Shown in pieces: positions 1-8,904 of a stretch of 64,000 nucleotides of DNA; within the stretch, counting starts at the first letter, position 1, and each line of letters starts with the position of its first letter. The notes beneath the pieces were generated by a model. The model saw only the letters and a program-made list of their open reading frames with translations. It was not told where the DNA came from and made no database searches. Source of the stretch: Janthinobacterium sp. GW458P (GTDB lineage: Bacteria; Pseudomonadota; Gammaproteobacteria; Burkholderiales; Burkholderiaceae_D); contig NZ_NEGZ01000005.1 in the NCBI RefSeq assembly GCF_002127585.1, forward strand, positions 67,162 through 131,161, read 5' to 3'. Both the position numbers and the translations under genes were made by a program.

Positions 1-14
1 AAGACCGGTGGATA

Positions 15-1064
15 TCAGGCGCGGCGGCTGGCGCGCAGCATGTGCAGCGCCGTTTGCAGGGCCTGCTCCATGCTGTGGCAATCGGCCAGGCCCAGTCCTT
101 GCGCGGCCAGGTCCAGCGCCGTGCCGTGGTCGACCGAGGTGCGGATCAGCGGCAAGCCCAGGGTGACATTGATGCCGCGCCCGAAGGTCGCGTATTTCAG
201 CACGGGCAAGCCCTGGTCGTGGTACATGGCCAGCACGCAGTCGGCGTCGGCCAGGTACTTGTGCTGGAACAAGGTGTCGGCCGGGTACGGGCCGCGCGCA
301 TCGATGCCGCGCGCTTGCGCGGCTGCAATCGCCGGGGCGATGACGTCGATTTCCTCGCGCCCCAGATAGCCGCCCTCGCCCGCATGCGGGTTCAGGCCGG
401 TCACGAGGATGCGCGGCGCGGCGATGCCGAATTTCTGTTGCAGATCAAGCTGGAGGATATCGAGCGTGACGGCCAGGCTGTCCATCGTGATGGCAGCGGA
501 CACGTCCTTCAATGGCAGGTGCGTGGTGGCCAGCGCCACGCGCAGGGTCGGCTCGCCATGGCCAGGTTCGCCGGCCAGCATCATGACCACTTGCGGCGTG
601 CCGGTCTTTTCCGCCAGGTATTCCGTGTGGCCGGAAAAGGCCACGCCCGCATCGTTGATGGTGCTTTTTTGCAAGGGCGCCGTGACCATGGCGCCGAACC
701 AGCCGGCCGCGATGCCTTCCACGGCCGCATCCAGGGTGGCCAGCACGGCGCGGCCATTTTCCTTGTCGAGCACGCCAGGGATGACATTGTTGACGGTAGG
801 AATGTCGATCACGGCCAGGCGGCCGGGGCCGAACTGGGGCAAGCCGCTGTTGCGCACGGCTTGCAGCGACAGCGCCGCCAGGCGGATCTCCGGATCGATC
901 AGGCTGGCCGTCATGGCCAGGAAGGCGGCGTCGCCCAGCAGGATGCAGTTGACTTCATTGCGCATGGCCCAGGCGGCGCGTATGGAGATTTCCGGGCCGA
1001 CACCGGCCGGTTCGCCGCAGGTGATGGCGATGGCCGGGCGGCGTGCAAGGGGCAAGTTACTCAT
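15..1064 (-). CDS. pdxA: 4-hydroxythreonine-4-phosphate dehydrogenase PdxA
   Basis: PdxA oxidises 4-phosphohydroxy-L-threonine with NAD(P)+ in the DXP-dependent pathway to pyridoxal phosphate; it is a cytosolic, metal-dependent dimer. The N-terminal GEPAGVGPE motif, [21 protein letters not shown] and [11 protein letters not shown] are all visible. The three metal-binding histidines are in SGHTE, TTHLP and MYHDQ. The frame is open a little further to a TTG at 1070, but ATG at 1064 ([10 protein letters not shown]) gives 349 aa and is preferred. It is the third gene of lptD-surA-pdxA, starting 19 nt after the surA stop; in relatives ksgA usually follows and would lie left of this window. No strong ribosome site is visible, so translation may be coupled to surA. 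Confidence 0.95.
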   Translation of the reverse strand: MSNLPLARRPAIAITCGEPAGVGPEISIRAAWAMRNEVNCILLGDAAFLAMTASLIDPEIRLAALSLQAVRNSGLPQFGPGRLAVIDIPTVNNVIPGVLDKENGRAVLATLDAAVEGIAAGWFGAMVTAPLQKSTINDAGVAFSGHTEYLAEKTGTPQVVMMLAGEPGHGEPTLRVALATTHLPLKDVSAAITMDSLAVTLDILQLDLQQKFGIAAPRILVTGLNPHAGEGGYLGREEIDVIAPAIAAAQARGIDARGPYPADTLFQHKYLADADCVLAMYHDQGLPVLKYATFGRGINVTLGLPLIRTSVDHGTALDLAAQGLGLADCHSMEQALQTALHMLRASRRA

Positions 1065-1083
1065 GCGCAATTAATCAGCAGCA

Positions 1084-2493
1084 TTACTGGTCGTCCGCGC
1101 GGAATTCGACGTAGGCACGGTCGCGCACTTCACGCGCCCAGTTCTCCGTCGCCTCTTCCAGTTTGCGTTCGCGCAAGGCGTTGCGCGCGGCATTGCGCTG
1201 CTTCTCTTTCGAGACGTCGTCGCTCTTGCGCTCCAGCACTTCGATCAGATGGAAACCGAAGCTCGATTCGATCGGCTGGCTCACTTCGCCCGGTTTCAGC
1301 GCATTCATGGCCGTCTCGAATTCCGGCACGGTGTCGCCCGGATACAGCCAGCCCAGGTCGCCGCCCTTGGCCGCCGAACCGTCGTTCGAGAACAAACGGG
1401 CCAGGTCTTCGAACTTGGCGGCCTTGTTGTCGAGACGCTCTTTCAATTCCAGCAATTTACGCTTGGCTTCGGCGGCCGACAGGGTCGGCGTCACTTTCAG
1501 CAGGATGTGGCGGGCATGCGTCTGCTGCACGGCGGCCACGGCCTGCGCCTCGGCCGCGCTGCGGCGGTCCACCAGTTTCAGGATATGGAAGCCGGTGTTG
1601 CTCTTGATGATGGGCGTGATCTGGCCCGGTTTCAGCTTGAGCAGCTGCTCGGTGAACAGGGGCGGCAGGCGGTCGCTCTGGCGCCAGCCGATATCGCCGC
1701 CGCTCAGCGCATCGCTGGCGTCGGAATAGGTGGCGGCCATCTTGGCGAAATCGGCGCCCGTGCGCAGCTGGCGGCTGACTTCTTCGGCGCGCGCGCGGCG
1801 GGCGGCGATCTGTTCCGGGCTGGAGTTTTCCGGGATACGCACGAGAATTTGCGCCAGGTTCAGTTCCACCTGTTCGCTGGCCGCCGCTTTTTCCGCGTCG
1901 AGGAAATTGTCCACTTCGGAATCCGAAATCTGGATCTTGGCGTCGACTTCATGTTCGCGCAGGCGCTGCATGATGATCTCATCGCGAATTTCTTCACGGA
2001 AAGTTGCAAACGGCGTACCTTCTTTTTCCATCTGGTTGCGCAGGTCTTGCACTGTCATTTTTTGCTGTTCCGCAATACGGGCAATCGCGCGGTCCAGGGT
2101 CAGGTCATCCACGCGCACGCCCATTTCCTTGGCCAGCTGCATTTGCGCGCGCTCAACGATCATGCGTTCGAGCAATTGACGGCGCAGGTCGGCAGGATCG
2201 GGCAGCGGGATGTTCTGCGCCTTCATGCGCTGCTCCACGCTCTTGATGCGGGCCGCCACTTCATTGCGCGTGATCACATCGTCATTGACGACGACGGCGA
2301 TGGAGTCGATGGTCTTGCCGCTGCTCGACGCTGGCGGCGTGAAACCCTTGACGGCGGGAGCGGCGGCAGGCGCAGGCGCGGCCTGTTGCGCCCAGACACT
2401 ACTGGTCGCGGCGCCGGAAATGGCGCACAACAAAACCGTTGCAATTTTGAGTTGGTGCATACTGGCATTACGCATAATGTGTAGAGCGCTCAT
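1084..2493 (-). CDS. surA: Periplasmic chaperone / peptidyl-prolyl isomerase SurA
   Basis: SurA is the periplasmic chaperone that escorts unfolded outer-membrane proteins, LptD among them, to the BAM complex. The 469 aa protein shows an N-terminal signal peptide ending near SSVWA-QQAAP, a chaperone domain (about residues 55-200) and two parvulin domains, the first beginning near VELNLAQILVRIP and the second near HARHILLKV, each ending in the typical GFHILKL or GFHLIEVLE segment. Three in-frame ATGs (2493, 2475, 2460) are possible; the inner ones would give a more compact signal peptide, so the true start is uncertain by up to 11 codons. It lies 70 nt downstream of lptD and just upstream of pdxA, the classical order. 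Confidence 0.95.
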   Translation of the reverse strand: MSALHIMRNASMHQLKIATVLLCAISGAATSSVWAQQAAPAPAAAPAVKGFTPPASSSGKTIDSIAVVVNDDVITRNEVAARIKSVEQRMKAQNIPLPDPADLRRQLLERMIVERAQMQLAKEMGVRVDDLTLDRAIARIAEQQKMTVQDLRNQMEKEGTPFATFREEIRDEIIMQRLREHEVDAKIQISDSEVDNFLDAEKAAASEQVELNLAQILVRIPENSSPEQIAARRARAEEVSRQLRTGADFAKMAATYSDASDALSGGDIGWRQSDRLPPLFTEQLLKLKPGQITPIIKSNTGFHILKLVDRRSAAEAQAVAAVQQTHARHILLKVTPTLSAAEAKRKLLELKERLDNKAAKFEDLARLFSNDGSAAKGGDLGWLYPGDTVPEFETAMNALKPGEVSQPIESSFGFHLIEVLERKSDDVSKEKQRNAARNALRERKLEEATENWAREVRDRAYVEFRADDQ

Positions 2494-2507
2494 GAGTTCA
2501 GGTGAAT

Positions 2508-2543
2508 AAAAAAACCGGTTTGCGCCAGCGCCGGGGACACCGG
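2508..2543 (-). terminator. Terminator-like hairpin between lptD and surA
   Basis: On the minus strand a CCGGT...ACCGG stem (2543-2539 with 2519-2515) is followed at once by seven T residues (2514-2508). The stem is only 5 bp, with an internal GC-rich loop, so it may be a leaky terminator that lowers surA-pdxA expression relative to lptD. Evidence is structural only. Confidence 0.35.
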
Positions 2544-2563
2544 CGGCGGCAACGACGACTATC

Positions 2564-4801
2564 TTAACGGAGTGGCTGGCTCAATGCCTGATAACCAGGG
2601 ATGGTTTTTGTAAAAGTTTCCAGGCCGTTCGCGCCCAGTCCCAGGCCATTCGACAAGCCTGTCAGCTCCAACTGGAAGAAAATCGGCGTCGATGCATCTC
2701 TGGTCGACGTCACGAAACGCTGTGCGCCCATGCGGAATACCCAGCAATCGCCCTTGTATTCCAGGCCGATCAGGCTATCGACCAGGCGCCGGTCCAGCAG
2801 CGAGTAACTGATGCGGCCCACGCCATACAGGCGGTCCGTCAGCGGCCATTGCGTCGACACTTCCGCATAGCGCATGCTGCCGCGCTGGAAACGATTGCTG
2901 ATATTCAATACTTTCTTCGGGCCGGGCTGATATTGCAGCGTGTAGTTATAGCTCATCAACTGGCGGTCGCTGGGATTGTACTGCACCAGGCTGTCGACGG
3001 TCCAAGTCTCGGACACGCGGCCCGTGGCCGCCAGCAGGATATCCGAACGCGACTGGTTGACCGGCGTCGTCGACTTGAGCTGCACGCGCTGGTCGGCAAA
3101 ATAGAAGCGCTGGCCAAACGTCAGGCGCATGCGCTCGGCGCCATCGGGCTGCAGGAAGCGCGAGACGACGGCCGCCGTGACCTGGTTGGCATCGCCGATG
3201 CGGTCGCTGCCGACGAAGCGGTTTTCCGTGAAGATCTGCGTCAGGTTGAAGGTGCCGTTGTCCGTGTCGAAGGTCGGGAACTGCGACTGGTCGCGGTATG
3301 GCGTGTAGACGTAGAACAGGCGCGGCTCCAGCGTCTGCGTGCCGCCCTTGGCGCCGAACAGGTTCGTGTCGCGCTCGAACACCAGGCCGCTGTCGACCGA
3401 GAAGGTCGGCACGGCGCGCGTCAGCGAGGTATTCGGAAACTGCGCCTTGGTCGTGGCGTTGTTGTCGAGCTGGTATGCGCTGGCGTTCAGCATCAGCTTG
3501 GGCGTGATGAAATAGCCAGGGTGGATAATCGGAAAACTCACCTGCGGCACGGCCACCAGGCGCGAACCCTGCACCAGGGTCGGATGCACGAAACGCGTCG
3601 CTTCCGCGTCGAACGTCCAGTCGAAACCACCCCAGACGTCATATTTGCCGGCGTGGAAATTCACCGCTGGCAAACGGTCATACGGGCGCGGCACGATCAC
3701 GCTGGGGTCGGGATCCTGCAGCACCTGGTAATTCTGCACGCGCGCCGTCAGGCTCCAGTCCTCGGTACGGTAGTCGGTACGCAATTCACGCAGCAACTGG
3801 CGCTCGGTGGCGGAAGCCACGTTTTTCGAAAAATCGTTCGGATAATTATTGTCGGACGCGTCGCGCACATCCCAGCCATAGGTCCAGCCCGTGGCCAAGG
3901 CCTGCTCGTGCTTGGACTTGATCAGATAGCGGTTGGTCTTGGTCTGTTTGTCGTTGGGCAAGAATTCGAACGACGTTTCGCCACTGTAAAAGCCGGCGTC
4001 CGTCTCGCCCATGTAACGGCCCGTGGCGCCCAGCTGGATGCCGCGCCGCTGTATGTATTTCGGGTACAGCGTCAGGTCGCGGTTCGGCGCGATATTCACG
4101 TAATACGGTACCGTCAGCTCAAAGCCATTCTTCGAGGCAAAGCCCGGCGTGGGCGCCAGCCAGCCCGAACGGCGCGCGCCCGACAGCGAAAACGAGATGC
4201 CGGGGGTGCCAAGAATGGGCACGCCCTTGAAATAAATGATGGTCTTGCTGCCCGTGCCCACATCGCGCCCCGTATCGAGGTTCAGGGTGCTCGACTTCAG
4301 GTACCAGTCCGGGTTCGGTCCTTCGCAGGTACTGTAGGTACCGTCGATGACGTTGGCTTCGTCGGGATTGATGAAGTCGACGCGCTCGGCCTTGCCCTGG
4401 CCGTGGCCCACTTCAAAGCGGTAGGTAGGATTGAGCAGGAAGCCCTTGCCCGTTTCCATGTTCAGCTTCAGCACGTCGCCCGTGTAGTAGTCGCCGAAAC
4501 GCCACATCTTGATATGGCCGTCCGCATCGAATTCATCTTCAACTTGTTTGTAACAAGCTGTGTCGGAGGTCATTTTTGTGGTTTTTCCGCGCTCAATCAC
4601 GACATTCCTGTCGAGATTGAGCTCGCGTTCCGGCCTGCCATGCATGCTTTCCGCCGTCATGACGGTGGGCGCGTCCGGATCCTCCGCATGCACGGGGCGT
4701 GGCGCCTTCTGGGCGTGAACAGGCACCGTCGTGGCGGCGACGAGCGCGCTGATGGCGAAAGCCCAGCGCTGCGAAGGGGGGGAGGCCGAAAACCAGCTCA
4801 T
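2564..4801 (-). CDS. lptD: LPS-assembly outer-membrane protein LptD
   Basis: LptD, with the lipoprotein LptE, forms the outer-membrane translocon that inserts lipopolysaccharide into the outer leaflet. The 745 aa product has a signal peptide (cleavage near VPVHA-QKAP), an OstA/LptA-like jellyroll (about residues 50-180, starting at MTAESMHGRPERELNLDRNV) and a long C-terminal beta-barrel rich in alternating aromatic strands. Cysteines near CYKQ, STCEGPNPDW and GDCWVFR fit the disulfide-forming set; the late GDCW element is typical. Length is close to the E. coli protein (784 aa). First gene of lptD-surA-pdxA, divergent from amgK. Confidence 0.96.
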   Translation of the reverse strand: MSWFSASPPSQRWAFAISALVAATTVPVHAQKAPRPVHAEDPDAPTVMTAESMHGRPERELNLDRNVVIERGKTTKMTSDTACYKQVEDEFDADGHIKMWRFGDYYTGDVLKLNMETGKGFLLNPTYRFEVGHGQGKAERVDFINPDEANVIDGTYSTCEGPNPDWYLKSSTLNLDTGRDVGTGSKTIIYFKGVPILGTPGISFSLSGARRSGWLAPTPGFASKNGFELTVPYYVNIAPNRDLTLYPKYIQRRGIQLGATGRYMGETDAGFYSGETSFEFLPNDKQTKTNRYLIKSKHEQALATGWTYGWDVRDASDNNYPNDFSKNVASATERQLLRELRTDYRTEDWSLTARVQNYQVLQDPDPSVIVPRPYDRLPAVNFHAGKYDVWGGFDWTFDAEATRFVHPTLVQGSRLVAVPQVSFPIIHPGYFITPKLMLNASAYQLDNNATTKAQFPNTSLTRAVPTFSVDSGLVFERDTNLFGAKGGTQTLEPRLFYVYTPYRDQSQFPTFDTDNGTFNLTQIFTENRFVGSDRIGDANQVTAAVVSRFLQPDGAERMRLTFGQRFYFADQRVQLKSTTPVNQSRSDILLAATGRVSETWTVDSLVQYNPSDRQLMSYNYTLQYQPGPKKVLNISNRFQRGSMRYAEVSTQWPLTDRLYGVGRISYSLLDRRLVDSLIGLEYKGDCWVFRMGAQRFVTSTRDASTPIFFQLELTGLSNGLGLGANGLETFTKTIPGYQALSQPLR

Positions 4802-4854
4802 GAATTGGAAGGGGCAAGCACCATTGACAGGCGATTTTTTGATTTGAATCCCTT

Positions 4855-4860
4855 ATTATA
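4855..4860 (-). promoter_or_regulatory. Possible -10 box of the lptD operon
   Basis: A perfect TATAAT reads on the minus strand here, which would start transcription about 45 nt before the lptD ATG at 4801. No good -35 hexamer lies 16-18 bp upstream, so an activator-dependent promoter, or chance in an AT-rich patch, is possible. Confidence 0.4.
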
Positions 4861-5609
4861 TGGGAATCTGTGCGACACGCCTGAAAGCTCAGGTAGCTGT
4901 CTCCGCTCGCAACGTGGCAGCAAGGGCTGGCGGCGCAGGAACTGCACCGGCAAATCACCGGGATCGCAGCGATAAAACCGTCAGGAACGCTCCCGCAGTC
5001 GCTATGGTCGGCAGCACAGGCGCGCTGCGAATCGGCGCCCTGCCAGGCTTGCAGCCTCGCCGCACCAGCGGCGACCAGCTATTTCCTTGCCGGCTTTGTT
5101 CCATGAGCGCCGCGCCTGTAGTTGATTTGCAAAGCGTGTCAATATTTTACATTTATTTGCAATTTTTCACATTTCAACCATGCCCTGCAGGGTTCACGAT
5201 TTGTCCCGGCCCGAGCCAGGACACCCGCGGCATCCGGCGTCATCCTGGCCATGCGGGGCTGCTCGCCGGAACGGCGGGCCGAAGTTCGGCATGAAGGCAA
5301 GCGCTGGCAGTCTTGCCGGATGGGAACTGTACGGCCCCCCTTCGGCGGAACGCCTGGTGAAAAAAAACAGGGCTTGCCGGCGCGAGCGGGCCAGGCGCCA
5401 TGGCGAGCAGCGCAACTTGTGCGCTGCGTGTCAATCCACGATGAAATGCAAGCCCGACGGTGTGGCCAGCACATGGAACAGCGTGTCGCCGGTGGTTCCG
5501 ACACCCTTGGAAATCGCGTATTATTGCACCCAAATTGCCATACAAATGTGCACGCAGACGATTTACAGGTTGCGAAGCCGGTCCCCGTACAGGGACTTTT
5601 ATCATGCTT

Positions 5610-5643
5610 GAGCCGTGTGCGGTGATATTCACGCGCACGGTTC
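5610..5643 (+). ncRNA. Group II intron domain-V-like hairpin (relic?)
   Basis: The segment begins GAGCCGTGTGCGGTGA and ends GCGCACGGTTC, exactly 34 nt, the size of group II intron domain V. The catalytic AGC triad near the 5' end and the lower stem (GAGCCGTGTGC with GCGCACGGTTC) are kept, and the flanks (CTT before, TTGGGGGAAG after) resemble the joins to neighbouring intron domains. The distal GNRA loop is not preserved, and no reverse transcriptase or other intron domains are evident. It could be a decayed 3' end of a group II intron, or a chance hairpin in the amgK leader. Confidence 0.4.
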
Positions 5644-5714
5644 TTGGGGGAAGAGCTTCCAGCAATGGGGACTCCTGCCCTGCGCACCATCAACCCGATT
5701 CCACAGGCCGCTTA

Positions 5715-6782
5715 ATGTCACTCTCCCCCAATTCCCCTGCCGCGCCGGCCTCCGCCGACGCCCGCCTGACCCTGTTGAAAGCCTGGCTGGCCCCGCTGAA
5801 CCTCGTTTCACCCGATTCCGCCCGCCCCGCCTCCAGCGACGCCAGCTTCCGCCGCTACTACCGCCTTGATGTGCTGCCAGGCAATACAACCTTGCCAGGA
5901 AGCACACTGATTGCCATGGATGCGCCGCCCGAACGCGAAAACGTGCCCGCCTTCATCAAGGTGGCCGGCTTGCTGAAGGGGGCAGGCGTGTCCGTGCCCG
6001 AGATCATCGCGCAAGACGTGGATAACGGCTTCCTGCTGATCTCCGACCTGGGCACGACCACTTATCTTGACGCCCTGAACCACGACAACGCCAGCGTGCT
6101 GTATGCCGAAGCGCTGGAATCGCTGATGAAAATCCAGCTGGCCAGCGCCCCCGACGTGCTGCCCGAGTTCGACCGCGCCTTCATCCTGCGCGAAATGAAT
6201 TTGTTCCCGGAATGGTTCATCGGCAAGCACCTGGGCGCCACCCTGACGGATGTGCAACAAGCCCAGCTGGACAAGGTCTTCGATGCCATCACGGCCAATA
6301 TCCTGTCGCAACAACAGGTATTCATGCACCGCGACTACCATTCGCGCAATTTGATGCACATCAACGATGGTTCCATCCCCAATCCCGGCATCCTCGATTT
6401 CCAGGACGCCGTCTTCGGCCCCGTCACCTACGACATCGCCTCGCTGCTGCGCGACGCGTATATCCAGTGGGACGAAGAGCTGGTGCTGGACTGGGTGATC
6501 CGCTACTGGCAGCGCGCCAAACAGCTGGGCTTGCCGGTGAATCCCGACATCGACGCCTTCTACCGTGATTTCGAATTCACGGCCCTGCAGCGCCACCTGA
6601 AAATCCTCGGCCTGTTCTCGCGCCTGAATTACCGCGATGGCAAGGATCTGTACATGGGCGACCTGCCGACCGTGCTCGATTACGTGCGCAAGACAGCCAA
6701 CCGCTACACGGAACTCAAGCCGCTGGTGCGTTTGCTCGATGCATTGGAGAATAAAACGCCCCAGGTCGGTTATACCTTCTAG
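5715..6782 (+). CDS. amgK: N-acetylmuramate/N-acetylglucosamine kinase AmgK (aminoglycoside phosphotransferase fold)
   Basis: AmgK phosphorylates C1 of MurNAc and GlcNAc using ATP, the first step of the cell-wall recycling bypass described in Pseudomonas. The 355 aa protein has the phosphotransferase fold, with the catalytic loop HRDYHSRNLM and the metal-binding ILDFQDAVFGPVTYDIASLL segment. The frame is open far upstream, but similarity to the family begins at MSLSPNSPAAP (ATG 5715); the upstream part has no ribosome site. murU follows after 62 nt, and the pair sits divergent to lptD exactly as in Pseudomonas, which supports AmgK over a generic aminoglycoside kinase. Confidence 0.85.
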   Translation: MSLSPNSPAAPASADARLTLLKAWLAPLNLVSPDSARPASSDASFRRYYRLDVLPGNTTLPGSTLIAMDAPPERENVPAFIKVAGLLKGAGVSVPEIIAQDVDNGFLLISDLGTTTYLDALNHDNASVLYAEALESLMKIQLASAPDVLPEFDRAFILREMNLFPEWFIGKHLGATLTDVQQAQLDKVFDAITANILSQQQVFMHRDYHSRNLMHINDGSIPNPGILDFQDAVFGPVTYDIASLLRDAYIQWDEELVLDWVIRYWQRAKQLGLPVNPDIDAFYRDFEFTALQRHLKILGLFSRLNYRDGKDLYMGDLPTVLDYVRKTANRYTELKPLVRLLDALENKTPQVGYTF

Positions 6783-6844
6783 GCGCTTTCCCGCTGCGCG
6801 GCCTGTCCGCGCAGCCGACTTACCGATACTGAAAACGACTACCC

Positions 6845-7573
6845 ATGAAAGCCATGATCTTTGCCGCAGGCCGCGGTGAACGGATGCGTCCGCTCACCGA
6901 CACCTGCCCCAAACCGCTGCTGAAAGTGCGCGGCCGTCCGCTGATCGTCTGGCATGTGCTGAACCTGGTGCGCGCCGGCATCACGGACATCGTCATCAAC
7001 CATTCCCACCTGGGCCATCTGATCGAGGAAACCCTGGGCGACGGCAGCGCGTATGGCGCGCGCATCGCGTACTCGCCGGAAACGACGCCGCTGGAAACGG
7101 CGGGCGGCATCGCCCAGGCCCGCCATTTGCTGGGAGAGGAACCGTTCCTCGCCATTTCCGGCGACATCTATTGTCCGTATTTTGATTTTACGCAAGTACT
7201 CGACGTGCTGGCCGACAAGGATGTGCTGGGCACGCCGTATCCGGCCGACCAGCGCGACATCGCCTGGACTTACCTGGTACCCAATCCCGATTTCCACCCG
7301 CGGGGCGACTTCGGCCTGACCTTGTTCTCGATCAACAATACGGACGACACCAAATGGACCTTCGCCAATATCGGCGTCTACCGTCCTGAAATGTTCGATG
7401 GCATCCAACCGGGCAGCCACGCCAGGCTGGGCGACCTGCTGCGCAAGTATGCGGACCAGGGCCGCGTGGGCGGCGAAGTCTACCCGGGAGAGTGGACCAA
7501 CGTGGGCACGCCGCAGCAGCTCGACGCGCTCAACGGCGTCGCCGGCACCAGCCCGAAGGCGCCAGCGCCATGA
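6845..7573 (+). CDS. murU: N-acetylmuramate-1-phosphate uridylyltransferase MurU
   Basis: MurU makes UDP-MurNAc from MurNAc-1-phosphate and UTP, so that with AmgK the cell bypasses de novo MurA/MurB synthesis. The 242 aa protein starts with the nucleotidyltransferase motif AAGRGERMRPLTD followed by PKPLL, with ISGDIYCPYFDF as the metal-binding aspartate region and a late GEWTNVGTP typical of sugar nucleotidyltransferases. It is slightly longer than the usual 220-230 aa. Its stop codon overlaps the start of pepP (ATGA at 7570-7573), so the two are translationally coupled. Confidence 0.88.
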   Translation: MKAMIFAAGRGERMRPLTDTCPKPLLKVRGRPLIVWHVLNLVRAGITDIVINHSHLGHLIEETLGDGSAYGARIAYSPETTPLETAGGIAQARHLLGEEPFLAISGDIYCPYFDFTQVLDVLADKDVLGTPYPADQRDIAWTYLVPNPDFHPRGDFGLTLFSINNTDDTKWTFANIGVYRPEMFDGIQPGSHARLGDLLRKYADQGRVGGEVYPGEWTNVGTPQQLDALNGVAGTSPKAPAP

Positions 7574-8895
7574 TGGCCAACTACGCGGCACGGCGCGCGG
7601 CGCTGCTGGCGCAGATGCTGCCGGGCAGCGTGGCCTTCCTCGCCACGGCGCCCGAAGTGCCGCGCAACAGCGATTGCGACTATCCGTATCGCCACGACAG
7701 CTACTTTTACTACCTGAGCGGCTTTACGGAACCCGACAGCGCGCTGGCCCTCGTGGCCGCCAGCGCCACGGCGCCCGCGCGCGCCATCCTGTTCTGCCGC
7801 GCCAAGAACACGGAACGCGAAATCTGGGACGGCTTTCGCCATGGTCCCGAGGCGGCGCGCGCCACGTTCGGCTTCGACGCCGCCTTTCCCATCGAGGAGC
7901 GCGACGTGGAAATGGCGCGCCTGCTGGCCGATGCGCCTGCCCTGTATTACCCGCTGGGCGGCAGCCTCGACGCGCAAGTCAGGGTCTGGCTGCACGGCGT
8001 GCGGCAAAAGGCCCGCAGCGGCGTCACGGCACCCGCGATGGCGGTTGACCTCAACGGCATGCTCGACGCCATGCGCCTGCTGAAAGACCCGCAAGAGCAA
8101 AGCCTGATGCGCCGCGCGGCGGCCATTTCCAGCGCCGCCCACGCGCGCGCCATGCGCGCCACGCGGCCCGGCATGCATGAATATGCGCTGGAAGCGGAGC
8201 TGCTGTACGAATTTCGCCGCAACGGCGCGCAATTTCCCGCCTATTCCTCCATCGTGGCCGGCGGCGGCAACGCCTGCATCCTGCATTACAGCGCCAACAA
8301 TGCGGCATTAAAAGACGGCGAGCTGGTATTGATCGACGCCGGCTGCGAACTTGATGGCTACGCCTCCGACATCACGCGCACCTTTCCCGTCAATGGCCGC
8401 TTCAGCGGCCCGCAGCGGGCGCTGTATGAACTGGTGCTGGCGGCGCAACAGGCGGCGCTGGACGTGGTGCGTCCCGGCTTGCCGCACAGCGCCATCCACG
8501 AGGCAGCCGTGCAGGTGCTGGCGCAGGGCATGCTGGACTTGAAACTGCTGGATCCGCAAAAATGCGGCAGCGTGCAGGACGTCATCGCCGACAAGGGCTA
8601 CGCGCCGTTCTACATGCACGGCACCAGCCACTGGCTGGGCATGGACGTGCACGACGTGGGTGCCTACCGCGACACGACCGCCCCCGGCAAGCCGTGGTGC
8701 GCTTTGGCACCGGGCATGGTGCTGACGGTGGAGCCGGGCATTTACGTGCGCCCCGGCGCCGGCGTGCCGGAACAGTTCTGGCACACCGGCATCCGCATCG
8801 AAGATGATGTGCTGGTCACGCCGCAAGGCCATGAAGTCTTCAGCACGGCGCCCAGAAGCGTCGCTGAAATCGAACAACTGATGACACAGGATTAA
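7570..8895 (+). CDS. pepP: Xaa-Pro aminopeptidase (M24B) PepP
   Basis: Removes N-terminal residues that precede proline; a cytosolic dimanganese enzyme. At 441 aa it matches the E. coli PepP length. The AMP_N domain covers about residues 1-130 and the pita-bread domain about 170-430. Metal ligands are D256 and D267 (LIDAGCELDGYASDITR), H354 (HGTSHWLGMD), E388 (TVEPGIYV) and E411 (RIEDD), at nearly the same positions as in E. coli. ATG at 7570 overlaps the murU stop; a second ATG follows at 7573. ubiH begins 9 nt after the stop, the common pepP-ubiH order in proteobacteria. Confidence 0.94.
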   Translation: MMANYAARRAALLAQMLPGSVAFLATAPEVPRNSDCDYPYRHDSYFYYLSGFTEPDSALALVAASATAPARAILFCRAKNTEREIWDGFRHGPEAARATFGFDAAFPIEERDVEMARLLADAPALYYPLGGSLDAQVRVWLHGVRQKARSGVTAPAMAVDLNGMLDAMRLLKDPQEQSLMRRAAAISSAAHARAMRATRPGMHEYALEAELLYEFRRNGAQFPAYSSIVAGGGNACILHYSANNAALKDGELVLIDAGCELDGYASDITRTFPVNGRFSGPQRALYELVLAAQQAALDVVRPGLPHSAIHEAAVQVLAQGMLDLKLLDPQKCGSVQDVIADKGYAPFYMHGTSHWLGMDVHDVGAYRDTTAPGKPWCALAPGMVLTVEPGIYVRPGAGVPEQFWHTGIRIEDDVLVTPQGHEVFSTAPRSVAEIEQLMTQD

Positions 8896-8904
8896 CGCCG
8901 CCGC

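Larger units (their letters stand above)
4802..5714. other. Long intergenic region between lptD and amgK
   Basis: This 913-bp gap is the longest in the window. No reading frame in it has a ribosome site or recognisable protein. It holds the lptD -10 candidate, an AT-rich patch (5117-5180) with a direct repeat of ATTTGCAA at 5125 and 5155 that probably contains promoter elements, a small GTCCC/GGGAC hairpin followed by TTTT (5581-5600), and the domain-V-like hairpin at 5610-5643. Much of the rest is GC-rich and featureless; the region may be a decayed insertion. Confidence 0.6.

Noticed and set aside
42-1607. Long open frame on the plus strand (over 500 codons) across pdxA and surA
   Set aside because: Antisense shadow of two confidently identified genes; low-complexity Arg/Gly/Gln/His-rich translation with no family features.
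5125-5162. Direct repeat ATTTGCAA twice, 30 bp apart
   Set aside because: Short and AT-rich; could be a regulator site but there is no supporting dyad or known consensus.
5122-5693. Overlapping open frames of 130-185 codons on both strands between lptD and amgK
   Set aside because: No ribosome sites, no recognisable domains and several frames open at once, as expected for GC-rich non-coding DNA.
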